NCBI RefSeq assembly: GCF_000350225.1
Contig: NW_005179218.1
Location: forward strand, 39,125 to 103,124
DNA length: 64,000 nt
Direction of reading: 5' to 3'
Source: Chondrus crispus
Taxonomy: Eukaryota > Rhodophyta > Florideophyceae > Gigartinales > Gigartinaceae
Made by a program: the position numbers and the translations under genes. This document shows positions 11,296 to 23,000 of this stretch, one piece after another. Below the pieces are notes generated by a model, which searched no databases, had not been told where the DNA came from, and was given only the letters and a program-made list of their open reading frames with translations. Position 1 is the first letter of the stretch, and every line of letters begins with the position of its first letter.

Positions 11296-12555
11296 ATGAG
11301 GAGGGGGAAACGAGTGTCTTTTGCAGAGGATGCTGGGAGGGAGGGTGGTCAAGATTGCAGTGGGGTAACGGACCACGGAAAGGGAAATAGTCCAATTGCT
11401 GATCCACATATTAACCCGGACATGTATGCAAGTTACATATCTTATTTATCCTATTTAGATGTGGACGAGCTAGTGGGGATGACGGCTGAAGACGACTCCG
11501 ATGAATGCGGAGAGGTCTATGTCAGTGGTGAAGGTGGTGGTGAGGGAGGCGATGGTGACCGGGGTGATGATGGCGGGGATGATGATGATGGTGATGGTGA
11601 TGGTGATGGTGATGCGAATGGCGGTGGCAATGGCAATGGAAATTGCAGTGGCAATGGCAATGCGAATGGCAATGGCAATGGCAATGGAAATGGCAATGGA
11701 AATGGAAATGGCAATGGAAATGGAAATGGAAATGGAAATGGAAATGGAAATGGCAATACGAATGGCAATACGAATGGTATTGACAATGGTGATGGGAGTG
11801 GCCGTGGCAGTTGTGGTGGTGGTGGCGGTGGTGAAGATAATAATAATTTGGCTTTGGTCCAAGAAGGCATTGATGAATTTTGCGATGGCGTGCCCCATGT
11901 TGTTCATGAAGCGGTGTCTGGTAGGAAGCCGCCGCTTCCATGGAGTGAGAAAGGGAAAGGGAAAGGGAAAGGGAATGTGAATTATACAAAGACTGAGACT
12001 GGGGGTGGGCTTCGCGGCATATGCAAGGCCTGGGTCAGAGGTGCGCAGACGAAAGGCACTAAGAAGCAGCGAAAGATATCTGAGGAGGTAGTGATGACTG
12101 CCTTTCGTGCGAAAAAGGCCCTGCATTCAAAGAGAAACGGAAAATGCATATCTGTTGCCGCAGTACAAGTCGAGCATAGCATTTTAGAAGACTGGTTACG
12201 AGTTCACCCTCCCCTCCCTCCCCTCACTCCCCAATTAAAGAGACTTTTAGCAGGGCGCTTAAGTGAGCAATCAAGCAAAGTAAAGAAAGTATGCAGAAGA
12301 AAAAAGGGGTCAATGGTGCGAGCGTCCAGAACTGTTACTGCCGTTGTCGTTGCATCTCAAAAGACGGCCCGCCCTGACAAGACCTGGTCCTCGCATTATT
12401 TTTTGTTTGTGTGGGGAGGGAGGGAGGCGCGCCTAGGGAACGTTGTGAGCTGGGCCCCTTGGAGAGGGCTGCTATTTAGAGGCTTCTCCTTATCTATCTT
12501 TCGCGATTGCTTCTGTGGCATCTGTGGCAGATCCTGTCGCGCTTTGATGAATTGA
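11296..12555 (+). CDS. Hypothetical Gly-Asn repeat protein with RVSF motif
   Basis: An open frame of 419 codons from the ATG at 11296; the frame is open further upstream to 11131, but that part is a hydrophobic T-rich translation with a non-ATG start. The N-terminus reads MRRGKRVSFAED, where KRVSF fits the RVxF docking motif of protein phosphatase 1 (a short motif, so weak evidence). An acidic Asp/Gly stretch is followed by about 28 Gly-Asn dipeptides encoded by GGNAAY hexanucleotides (11,625-11,780), then a basic tail with KGKGKGK and KKVCRRKKG. The repeat is in frame and free of stops, but three other frames are also open across it because of the hexamer period. Function unknown; nuclear location is a guess from the basic tail. 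Confidence 0.4.
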   Translation: MRRGKRVSFAEDAGREGGQDCSGVTDHGKGNSPIADPHINPDMYASYISYLSYLDVDELVGMTAEDDSDECGEVYVSGEGGGEGGDGDRGDDGGDDDDGDGDGDGDANGGGNGNGNCSGNGNANGNGNGNGNGNGNGNGNGNGNGNGNGNGNGNTNGNTNGIDNGDGSGRGSCGGGGGGEDNNNLALVQEGIDEFCDGVPHVVHEAVSGRKPPLPWSEKGKGKGKGNVNYTKTETGGGLRGICKAWVRGAQTKGTKKQRKISEEVVMTAFRAKKALHSKRNGKCISVAAVQVEHSILEDWLRVHPPLPPLTPQLKRLLAGRLSEQSSKVKKVCRRKKGSMVRASRTVTAVVVASQKTARPDKTWSSHYFLFVWGGREARLGNVVSWAPWRGLLFRGFSLSIFRDCFCGICGRSCRALMN

Positions 12556-14429
12556 TGGACTTTTCGCAGGTGAAGCGACAGGGGCGTCCATGAGGCATAT
12601 CAGTACAACCCGTGCAGTCTGAGACTCGTTTCTGCTCATGGAAAGAACGGAAGACCCACTTCGTTTTCCTTCAAGACGACTCGATCCAGCAATGCTGTGA
12701 TCAGGCGGATGTGAAACTCGTGGAAAACTCACATGCCCCGAGTTTTTTGGTATGCTGTGAGTTTTGCGGAACGTGTTTTTGCAAATTTCACGTTCAGACA
12801 CTCCGAGCAAAGTCGTCGCCAAAACACACGTCTTTGTGGCTTTACGGACAACTTCACTGCACAATTACATTATAATTGATCACTCTGTCAACTTCTAGGA
12901 GATGGGACCATCCCCTTGCTGGTCTACCAAGATATCTCTAATAACAAATAGCTGGTCTCTTTGCTGGTCTAGGAAACTTTCTGTAACGCCCTTTACGATG
13001 CGCTGCGCTCGCCAGGCTAGGGACGGACCCAAATGCCTAACGCTGGATGCTTTGGTGGTGCTGCTGCAAGGTTGATCCCGGGCTGAATTAGTGTGGGAGC
13101 CTGCCACGGAGGTGAGTGGACAGCCACCTGCAAGAAGGGTCACGCCCATGTCACATCGGAACAATATCATACAGTGCTGTTCACTGTACCGTACTGTACT
13201 GTACTTTTCGGCAGGATACGACCGTCACACATAGGTGTCTTCCTTTCCCAACTTCCTATAATGTAACAATATTCCACGGCTCTCATGACTTGTGTACGTG
13301 TGACGGTCACAGTCACGGTGAATCATTATCTCGTCCCAGAGCTCCGTGTATAAATATAATATTTTTTATATTCTCCTCGACATGTAGGCCTATTTGAGGT
13401 TCTCTACCTGTTTCATTGACATTGGCTCGCCTATGGGTCTCGTGATTTGTCACAGATCTCAAATGTATTTCGGTGAACAGTCTCCCTTTTGACATAAGAT
13501 GCGGTGACAATTTAATCTTGCCACATTTGGGAAATGGTGGCACACATGACATCCTTCATATCATTTGGTGGAATACGAAGAGAGATTAAGGACTTTCATT
13601 GTTATGACATCAAGAATATAAGAAAAAGTGGTGGATATGTCAAATCGTATTGGCAGGAGGTCCGCATATTTCATGCAATGGCAATGAGTCAACATAATCC
13701 TCACAACATGAAAGCGAATCACTGTACACAATTTACATTATAGTCTTTTTCGGTCGTCAGCACACCATAATTTCTGGGATAGCAGTACACATCACAATTT
13801 TAATGGAACTCGGTGTCACACATCCTGGATTTTCATTGTACACAGTGCATTTCAACTCCCATTTTTTCGAAACGATACACATAGCGAAATTAATTGGCGG
13901 CTGCGGTCCATTCTCGGACTTCATCGGTAATCGGTACACCAAACTTGGCGGTGACAATACGAAGAGGCGAATGTTTCGGCATTTTGTTGCGAAATGTATG
14001 TAAGAATATTCCCGTCGTCGTCGGACATTCACCACCGCCGTCGATACCCATCCTTACGAGTTTGTCGCACCCGACAGCGCCCTACCTTGGCCATTCGCTT
14101 CTGCAGTATACATAATTTGCCATTTCATGTCAGGTATGTTCTCCCTCCGCCATTATACATTATAAAACCACCGTTTTCTATTGCGAAGCATTGCCGCCTG
14201 CATTGCCATTACTATTTGAGCACCAGCACCGTTTTGCCATACTTTTATATGTCCACTTTTAACCACTTACCGCACGCTCAGTGCGGCTTACATACAGTAC
14301 ATCATACCCAAAAGCCACCCCCACCGATCCATATCCCTTCAACGCTAAATAGCAAAACGCTAAAAAGCAAAACTCCCATTATACTCAATAAACTCTCAAT
14401 AGGAAGATAACTCAAGGCGCAACAGGCAA
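12556..14429. other. Non-coding stretch, AT-richer towards the right
   Basis: Nothing coding is supported over nearly 1.9 kb. Short GTACTGTAC-type repeats occur at about 13,180-13,205. Between 13.2 and 14.4 kb the base composition becomes AT-rich, with many short frames in all phases and no domain. Confidence 0.4.
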
Positions 14430-14525
14430 ACTAGTCCCTCCCTCTCTTCTCTCTTCTCTCTTCTCTCTCCTCTCTCCACTCTCCACTCTCCACTCTCCAC
14501 TCTCCTCTCTCCTCTCTCTCCTCTC
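14430..14525. repeat. CT-rich microsatellite
   Basis: A (CTCTC/TTCTCTC) tract with a run of CTCCACT units, about 95 bp, ending 30 bp before the 3' end of the methylase-SET gene. It may lie in that gene's 3' flank. Confidence 0.8.
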
Positions 14526-14553
14526 CGTGACAAGGAAGATGCGGTCACAAAAT

Positions 14554-17500
14554 TTATTGTGAATGGAGTCCAACAGTCCGCCACTCTATGAAGATATCTC
14601 TAATGTAGTCGGCGATCAGTTCCTCTCCAGGATTGATAAGCCTCAATGCCTTGACGCGCATCAGCGTGTGTTTCTGCAACGCAGACGTCGAGGTCACTTT
14701 TGACACCGACAGATCATATGCAACGTTGACGTTTCTCGGATTGGCGAGACGACCGTCAACAAAATCTTTGTGATCCTTATCATCTGGGCGATAGCGGTGG
14801 TCATTGATGAAAGCCCCGACGCAAAATCTGGAAGGGACGATTGAACTGGCCTTTTGTACATCGATAAGGTCCGTCACATTCTGAAAAACTCGTCCCTGCG
14901 TTGGCACCAGCATGGCATAGGTCATGAAGCGTTCGCGGTCCACTCCCATAAGCCCTTCTCCGTATAGCTTGTTCTTCGATTTAGACCGAATAAGGTCATG
15001 ATAGACCAACGTGCCGTAGTAGAGGCAGATGTCGTCGTCAACGTCCAATGTTCTTGTAGCAAAAAGCCCGAGTCCCGCCTTCGGATGCCGAACAGAAGAG
15101 GGCGCCAACGCTACGCCGAATTGAACTGCCTCTATCGCTCGGAGGACGTGGACGTCTGTCTGATGAAAACGACCTTGTAGTTCGCGTTTCCAAGCGTTGA
15201 GCGGAACATTGCGACATTTCTGAATCAACTCAGGGCTTTCCCAGGCCGTTGATAGATAGGCTAGAATGTGATCTGGAAAAGTCTAGTAGGGAGGTAGGCC
15301 CGACGGAGGTGCCCACTTCCCATTCCTGCTTCTTCTATTTCCATTCCTGTTGTGCACATACAGAGCTGCACCATGGATGTCGTCGTCCGTCAAGACCTGA
15401 CCTACGTCCACCAGCTTGTTCATAATAGCCCCCGCGTAGCTCTCAATGACCTTCTTCTTGGCGTGCTCGAAGCACACAGCTTCTTTTTCGCAACCAATAA
15501 ATCTCCTTGCTCCATTATCCTTGTCCAGATTGAAACATGCGATAGCCGTTGAAAATGTTCCGGCAAACGGGTCCACAACAATGTCTCCTGCCTGGGAGAA
15601 ACGACAGATGAGCTCTTTCAAAAGGGACACGCATTCCTGCTCTGGCCTTAGCATGCCAGAGGTATCTCCGATCTTGACCATGTGCCGTTCTCCCGGAACG
15701 AGTCCCATGACATTGTTAATGACATTGCGAGTCGCAGGGTACTCGGAGGGAACGTAGTTGAAACACTTGTAGTTCACCATGAGCCTCCCTTCCTTGAACT
15801 GTGGACCCTTCTTCATCACATGAATGACCACTTCTGCCATGTTGGACAGCGCAAACGTCGGACGTCCAGGGAACCCATTGCATACAGATGGATGGTATAT
15901 GCAGTACAGCGGAGTGGACGCAACCAAAAATGTGGGCTGGCTTGCTTGAGACGATGATGATGAGTCTCCAGACGTCGTAGGATGGGCGGTGAATGCTTCT
16001 CTCCATATAGTGAATTGCTGAGCGGAGCAGAATATCAGCGCATGCCCTCCTGGACGAAGCATCTCGTCGACGCAGTTAACGAAAGACTCATACTGTTCTT
16101 TCCGGATTTCATCGTAATCAGCATGGTTGCGGCCCCTGTCCCTTCGGACATTGAAGGGAGGGTCCGTCAGGACAAGCTGAACTTTTCCATGCAACTCTTC
16201 GTCATCGGTCAGGGCATCGTACGCTTCAATGAAAGATTCAAAGTGGCAGTTGTACATCCTCACGGCTGCTTTCCTCATCTCAGAGAAAACGATCCGCTCG
16301 TTGTGCACGTCCTCTCCCTCATTCAAAGCTTCCAGAGAGGCTTCATCCGACGCAGTTGAAGTGGATTCAGCCTCCCCCACCACTTGAAGAACGTGCCGTG
16401 CACATACGACCTGACTAGAAGCAGAAGCCAGATTCGTCGTTGCACCTGGCGAAGGAGGAGGAAAAGGATCACTGGGAAGAGCCGCTGAGGAAGCGATTTC
16501 ACTCGTATAGGATTTGACCTGTCTCACCAATGCTGCACAGTAGGATCGGAATCTCGGGGGGAGGATGTCCCTGCGTCGAACGTAATTGGTCAGCAAGAAC
16601 ATTTCCTTGACTTCTTTAGCAGAGTAGAGATCACTTGACAATAATGCGCCTTCCAAATCTTGAAAAAAGTCTCCCACAAACTTGCGAAGGTTGCTGTCAA
16701 CGATTGCAGGCCAATCAAAGGCATCGGTAAAGGTCTTCCCTCGATCGTTTGTTGCCGGCATGTCTTCAACAAACTTGACCAGCGTAGACAGTGGTGCAAA
16801 CCCTTCTTCTCGGGTTGGAATCACTTCAAACTGCGCCAAGGGAGATACCAATCTCAAGTAGGGTGCACTCATCCTTTCCAAGCTTTGAAATCCGAGGTAC
16901 TCTGCAAAGCAATTCCAAGCACCGACAACAGTCTCGATGATGTAGCCAATCTTCTGCGGAAGTGGGTCCCGCAAATCGGTTAGACCTTGTACAGAGGGAA
17001 CTTTGACAGCCTCATCAGGCGTTGCGTTCAGACGTCGTCGTTAACTCGGCCTGCTGTTATTGACAATTGCCATGAGCTTGACCACGGCTGAGACGTGTAG
17101 CAGCTGTTGAAAGGGGGTTGCTTCAGTAGTCGGGAAAGGACTTGACTTGCGACGAGTCTTGCTCTCTCCGATGAACGTGAATGAAGGGCAGATCAACGCC
17201 ATAAATCTCATAGGAAGGTGTGAAGTCAGGACATGCTCGATAAGAGCACGAACACGTCCATCCGTTCCTCTTGTCGCAAACGTGCTCTTACACATGCGAA
17301 ACGATCTCGCATTAGATCGCAAATCCACCATGTCCGTACATGACTCTTTCGTATGAGTATACAGCAGGACGTTTCCAGACAAAGACTGAAGCAGTACTTG
17401 AATGGGCCGTGGGGTCGTCTGTGCGGAGAAATGTGAAGACAACACCCATGCCATGTAGTCTTTCCATGATATTTCGTTGCCGGGATGTTCATGTCTCCAA

Positions 17501-17583
17501 AGGTCGAGCACTTGATACGAGTGCAGGACGAATCTTCACGTCTTTCCTAATTCCTTAAACGTGTAGTCACCGTCTGCTGCCAT
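14554..17583 (-). CDS. DNA methylase (DPPF type) fused to a SET domain; three in-frame stops
   Basis: One continuous minus-strand phase runs from ATG 17583 to TAA 14554 (about 1,010 codons), broken only by TGA (17536-17538), TAA (17041-17043) and TAG (15283-15285). Codons 474-477 read DPPF, the catalytic motif IV of N6-adenine/N4-cytosine DNA methylases, and codons 671-676 read DPFAGT, motif I, which binds S-adenosylmethionine; this IV-before-I order is the beta class. From about codon 837 a SET domain follows: GLGLFATRT at its start, then GAFINDHR, NPRNVNVAYD and GEELIADY near codon 990, so a lysine methyltransferase is likely. The N-terminal 200 codons are unrecognised. The TAG could sit in an intron starting GTATGT at about 15360, and the TAA in a 60-nt GT-AG segment; otherwise both are nonsense changes. 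I infer a bifunctional DNA/histone methylating protein, perhaps inactivated. Three separate genes are less likely because the phase is shared. Confidence 0.7.
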
Positions 17584-17833
17584 ATTTTGGATTCTGGAGA
17601 CGGCGGCGCTCGTAGTGCAGGACTTGTCGTGCAGCGAGCGAAGAAAGGAACGGAATTGCAAAAGATAAAAGTTCCGAAAGGCGGTCGCCAAAATACCCCT
17701 GGCGGTCGGATATTACTCGGCGCCCGTCGTTTGTGGTGGTTGACAATGAGAGTGGGTGTATGATGAGGGAAACGGAAAAGGGATGCACGATGCTCAGATT
17801 TGGAACAAGGAAAGAGGATATAGTCGTACGAAG

Positions 17834-17854
17834 GTGTGTGTGTGTTTGCGTTTG

Positions 17855-17910
<56 letters not shown>

Positions 17911-17955
17911 TGTGTGTGTGTGTGTGTATGTGTGTGTGTGTGTATGTGTGTGTTT
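17834..17955. repeat. (GT)n microsatellite
   Basis: About 120 bp of nearly pure GT with a few TGTATG interruptions. It keeps long frames open by composition; these are not genes. Confidence 0.95.
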
Positions 17956-17969
17956 ATATGCGTTAGTAG

Positions 17970-18390
17970 TCAATGATCAGTGATCAGTTCCAAGTGATCG
18001 GTCCAAGTGATCGGTGCACTGCAAACACACAGTAGTATGGGTATTGAATTGTGATTATAAATTTTGGTGAGAAATGATACCTAGTGTCGTACGGCACCCC
18101 TCCCAGGCATGTGATCAGCGGCGGCTGATCACACGACGCCAACGGAGAGTTAGAACTAATTAAAATACGTAAATAATGCATTTGCACAGGATGCAAAAAG
18201 TACAGCAGTGACACGCATACGTTTGTTCAGAAGTGATGCAAATATGCAGCAGGGTCATGAAGACAAGTGTGTTTCGAGAAGTATGAAAATTTTATACAGC
18301 AATGACGATGTCGTAAGACACCCCCTGCTGGCCTGTGATCAATGGCCACTGATCACAGTGGCCACTGATCACAGCCCCCCACTGATCACA
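17970..18390. repeat. Cluster of TGATCA palindromes and GTGATCGG repeats
   Basis: TGATCA or GTGATC motifs recur at about 17,974-18,020, 18,112-18,132 and 18,337-18,390. In the last cluster the 12-mer CACTGATCACAG is repeated three times. No coding frame is associated. The spacing looks like a local tandem duplication; a binding-site role is possible but unsupported. Confidence 0.6.
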
Positions 18391-18599
18391 GGACGCAACC
18401 TACTTCACAACCACCTTTTTCAACGTCCACCTCTCTTAGACAAACACGTATTTATAAGTGCGGCGCCCCCGTCACTGAAAAAGCGGCGCTCTAGTACTAC
18501 AACAACGCACGGTTACGAATACTGCAGAGAAAATGGGACAACTATATGGAGTATAGGGGAGGAAACCCCAAAAAACTTTTTAAAGATACTTGTTTACAT

Positions 18600-18862
18600 A
18601 AAGAGATAGAGGGAAGAGGAGATGCAGCCAGAGAGGCGGAGAGGGAGGGATAGAGAGAGAGAGGGAGACAAAGAAAGAGAGATGGACACAAATATGGAGA
18701 GATGGACACACACATAGATAGATGGTCACATACATAAAGAATTGGACAGACACATAGAGAGATGGGTATACACATAGAGAGAGACAAAGAGAGAGACAGA
18801 GAGAGATAGAGAGAGAGACAGAGGGAGAGACAGAGAGAGAGACAGATGGAGAGAGAGAGGTT
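18600..18862. repeat. GA-rich microsatellite with ATGGACACA units
   Basis: About 260 bp of GAGAGA interspersed with repeats of GAGATGGACACA(C/T)ACATA. Purine strand asymmetry is strong. Not coding. Confidence 0.9.
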
Positions 18863-19169
18863 TATCCAACCATTTCTGCAATCGGGGGTATGCACTCCAT
18901 TTATTGTCCAGCTAGGCATTATGGAATTGTAAAGGAGGTGATGGTTACTTAGTCACTATCGTACCACCGTTAATTTTCTCAAACGATTAGACCAATGGCA
19001 GTAAGATGACTAGTTAGACCACGGAACCAAATAGTTGGTATGAGTTGCGGGCACCAATGCACTCATCTACTTTTACTGCCCCCGTAAATCTTGAAAAGAA
19101 TGTAATGCATCTTATACCTCGTCTTTATTCGCAACAATTCTTACTTTGTGATGAAAATTGATATAAATA

Positions 19170-19224
19170 TTATTTTTGGGGATTATTTTGGAGGAATAAC
19201 CTCCAAAATAATCCCCAAAAATAA
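19170..19224. repeat. Perfect 25-bp inverted repeat (hairpin)
   Basis: Arm 19170-19194 is the exact reverse complement of 19200-19224, separated by the 5-base loop AATAA. The arms carry TTTTGGGGATTATTTTGG. It stands 6 bp before the MITE-like block and may be that element's target or an older terminal structure. Confidence 0.95.
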
Positions 19225-19230
19225 CATACT

Positions 19231-19499
19231 TCTAGTATGGCTGGCCACCCACACAGCATTTGTAAATCTTGTCGCGCGACGGGGCGGCATTCCAATGTCT
19301 TACACGTGTGGACCACGTGTAAGGCATTGCGTTTGGGTCCACACGTGTACTCCAGTAATGGTCGTCGCGCGACAAAATTTATAAAAGCTGTATGGGTGGC
19401 CAGCCATACTGGAATCGACCTCTAAAAAACTAACAAAAATTAATATAGTTCCAGTATGGCTGGCCACCCATACAGCTTTTGTAAATTTTGTCGCGCGAC
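19231..19499. mobile_element. MITE-like inverted-repeat block (GTCGCGCGAC family)
   Basis: Three copies of a ~50-bp arm. Each joins GTCGCGCGAC at one end to the near-palindrome GTATGGGTGGCCAGCCATAC at the other. Copies at 19364-19415 and 19448-19499 face each other and form a 136-bp inverted repeat with a ~35-bp AT-rich spacer. A third arm at 19231-19280 pairs with 19364-19415 around a core containing CACGTGTGG. The same family occurs once in each 5.2-kb unit and as a half copy at 57.9 kb. It is non-coding, so presumably a non-autonomous DNA element; no transposase was found. Confidence 0.7.
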
Positions 19500-20026
19500 G
19501 GCCATTACTTATCATACCAAAGAAACTTGCCTGCGCATGCAGGCCGGCCCCGTACCTCGTACTATCCACATCTTGCCGTCCAGATTTCCTACCGCAGCCA
19601 CTGTGCATATAGCACCGTGAAATTTCGTCTACAACAAGGCATTAGCTACGCTAGCTGTACCTGGTCCTCAATTGCCACTGCCGCCCTAGCCCGTATGGCA
19701 TCCTACATCACAGACTTAACACTATCCAGTCCAAGCGTGACATTTGTCCATAGATATCTGTCGATATGAGATAGCATTCGCAACAATAGTCATCGAATAA
19801 AGCATTTACATCCAGAGTCAAGGTATACCCCCCGCTGTAGTCCAGGTATACCCTACCATTACTAACCAACATATACCAACTATCATGGAATTGGATGTGT
19901 CTAAAACCCCCCAATTTCATACTTGCAGTCCTAGAGTGCGGTTCCAAGACTGCGATTAGACTCAAATGCATGAAACAACAACCGTTTACAAAAAACCTAC
20001 TGAATAGAAAGTATGCTACTACTCAT

Positions 20027-23000
20027 CTACTCATCAGAGCTCGAGCTCTCATCTGTCATTTCTTCATCTTCCTTCTCTCCCCTATCCTCTTCCATACCTC
20101 CCAGTTTCAACGGTTCCCTAGCGCCCACCTCGTCGTCAGTGTTGTCGTCTACGATGGCCCTGAAAGGAGGCTTGGAGTCCAAGTTAATATGCACACCATC
20201 TGGGAGATTTGTGCCCTTGGGGACAAAGTACAGATGGTATCTCAACTGACCCGAGTCCCCAAGATAGTCATCAAACCCGGCACCGCAGTGAAATACATCA
20301 CCCCTCCCCACGAAAATGGAAAACGGTGGGATGTTCACCATTACGCACACCATCCCCCGCGACACAGACCCAAGCGTTCCAGTTCGGGCCGACGCAACCA
20401 CAGTGTGCAAATTGGGACATACCCATATCGGCACTTCCGTCTCCGCAGTACACAACACGAAGAACCCAGGGAGCTTGTCACGGCTTAACGTCTCCGTTCT
20501 CGACATGCTCTCAAAGTCCGTGTGCAGCTGTTGGCGCTTGCAACCCTTGGTCGTCACCAACCATCGACCCCCCGTGTGCGGAGTGTACATTTCCCTATCT
20601 CCCCTCCCTCCACAGTTGTCTCCGATCTTCAAGGCAGCCATGCATTGTCCAATGCGAAGGTCAAGAAGAGCACGGTTTCGACACATCCATACCTTCCCGA
20701 CATCCTGCCCAACCACATTCGTCAGACCATGATTCGTCGAGGTGAAACGCCCAACGCCCTTCTTCCCATCTATGGCATCTTGGTTACCACCACTGTTCAC
20801 AATCCCATTCCATACCGTCCTATTCTCGCTCTCTTTCAGAGCTTCCCCTCCCGGAAACATCCCTTCAGTCTCCTTGTGCAGCCGGATGTAGAAGGTAGGA
20901 TCCATGGCAACGTGAACCTTTGATTGCTCGGTCCAACGCTTCGTGGCATACGATGGTCGTCCAGAAAGCCCTCGAGAACGCAAAACTCAGACTCCATAAG
21001 TTGCTCCCGACGTTTTCCAAAGTACTCCAAGGCCACTTCGTCACCGAAAATTGATGCAAGCCAGATCTTATCCTCACCTTCATACGCACCAAGGTCCTGT
21101 CCAGTGTTGCTGATACAGTGGTCAATTTCTTCGCGGCTCTCTAGATAGTAGTTGTGAGCAGCCCTCCAGAAAACCACATGGTGGTTGTCCCTCAAAACTT
21201 GAACATCCTTGATCACATCGTGCCCACGGTGTTGGTCCGGGATATGAACAGCCTGCAGGAATGGACTAACATGCTGCAGAGGATTTGGTTTCGGCCATCT
21301 TGTCGGGAGACGAATGGCAAATCGCATCCAAGCCGGATGAGAAGGTCCCTCATAGGGGACCGGATCTTCGTAACCAATTGGGAGACGTGTCGGCAAAGAG
21401 TCATCGAAATCTTTGGTCGAAGGCTCAAATCTCTCCCCATCGTCACCTTCAACATCCGACTCACCGCGGAAAACCACATCAGCATTTAAGTCTGTCATCA
21501 GATCCACAATTTGGGTCTGGTTCAAGTTCCGAAGGGTTTGCTTGAGTTCCGTCATCCCCACATCCCCAACATCGCCAGTCTTCCGCTTCTTCCGCGGTCC
21601 GCCGGTCCTTCCCCGCCTCACGCGATTCGGGTTCGTCAGCGGTGTAGACGGTCCCCCTTCGGGAACAATATCGGCATTCAGAACACGAATATTCCTCTTG
21701 CGACTCGACTTGCGCACGGCCCTATCCCCATTACGGGTCACACCACTTCTAACGCCAGGCCCAGAACCACCAACACCACGATCACCACGGCCACCTTCAC
21801 CCGTTGCTGCAGAACCTCCACGGACCTCCTCAACAACCATTTGGGTTGGGTGTTCATCTGGTGCACGAGGCGGAGCAGGAAGAATTTCAGGTCCAAGTGC
21901 CTTCTTGATGACCCTGTTGATGGTCTCGAGCCGGTCGATAGTCCACCTCAACTTGCCCTCAGGGTCCTTCTCTCCATTAAAAGACCACGCCGCCATTCTC
22001 GACCAAAGGGATCGTTCAATTGTGATACTCTTGCTCGGGGTAATATTGACCTCCGTCTTGTACAGGTCGTCAACGGATATGTTATTATACTCGCAGATGG
22101 CCTGAAGATGCCGATGTAGAACTGCAATAAAAGTATAAAACTTGTCGCGAATGTCCGAGAACGTTCCCACGGTCTTGTTGTTGACCCTTTCAGCAACTGA
22201 ATGCATAGCCAGGTAAAAAAAGGACGCTTCCTTGGTCGTAAAAAGGACCTTGCTCGACATATGCTCAATGCCGATCTGACCGCACTTCTCTGTCACCTCC
22301 AAGAATATCTTGAAGCAATGCGGTCGCTCAGCCAAGTTGCGGCCGACCAGCGTGTACTTCAGAATCTGACGGTCACTCAGATTCGGAAGGATATTTATAT
22401 TTTTCAGAGCAGTAGCAATGACCCTGTCCGGCAGCTTGGTCATGTCCACATGCGGATTGCGGTTCGGCGTCACATTGTATGACGACACCGTATCATGCAC
22501 GGAGTCACTGAACGACATCCTCTTTACGTTAGAGTTGGATGCGTTCAGGAGGGCCCCAATGCCCAGAATCTCAGCGTGAGAGACATAATTGTCATCAGTG
22601 AGACCGCACCACAACGTCACGCGGAGCAACTTAATTGCTTCCGTCCATTCCGCTTCCTCGGCACCCAATTGAGTTAAAGCTGTGTGCCGATTCCGCCCAT
22701 CCACAAGCCAAACTTCTTCTTCGATTTTCCCGCCTGCCCTGATTGCCTCGTGCAGGCCTGCGATTTCTCCGGGACTTCTCCTAGGGTCTTGCTTAAGGGC
22801 GACTGAGATTGTCCCGACGACAGGAAGGAACCCCCGACGTTTGAAGTCGTGCTTGAGGTCCCCCACGTGTTTCGGGTCAATCACACGCAACGTCTTCGGA
22901 GGGTCGCATATCAAGGCTATGTTGATCTCCGTTTGAAATTGACGATAGCTGCCAGCGTTGACCATCGGAGCGTCCAACACGCGTGAATCAAGGCCCTCAT

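Noticed and set aside
11470..12126. Long minus-strand frames across the Gly-Asn repeat (Ile/Ser, Pro/Phe or His repeats)
   Set aside because: Any frame over a hexanucleotide repeat stays open; the translations are pure repeats.
14554..17583. Reassigned stop codons (TAA/TAG read as Gln) in this organism
   Set aside because: Other genes here end naturally at TAA or TAG after complete domains (for example the chromodomain frame at 6418 and the companion genes), so a standard code is more likely.
17756..17983. Val/Cys repeat frame over the GT tract
   Set aside because: Microsatellite translation.
20879..20955. A 34-nt GTATGC...AAAG intron joining the two phases of the full-length PHD-ParB gene
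   Set aside because: It leads into the wrong phase, which stops soon after; a one-base shift or another intron is needed.
21413..22119. Plus-strand frames of 230 and 202 codons opposite each PHD-ParB copy
   Set aside because: Shadows of the minus-strand gene; they are open because of its codon composition and carry no recognisable domain.
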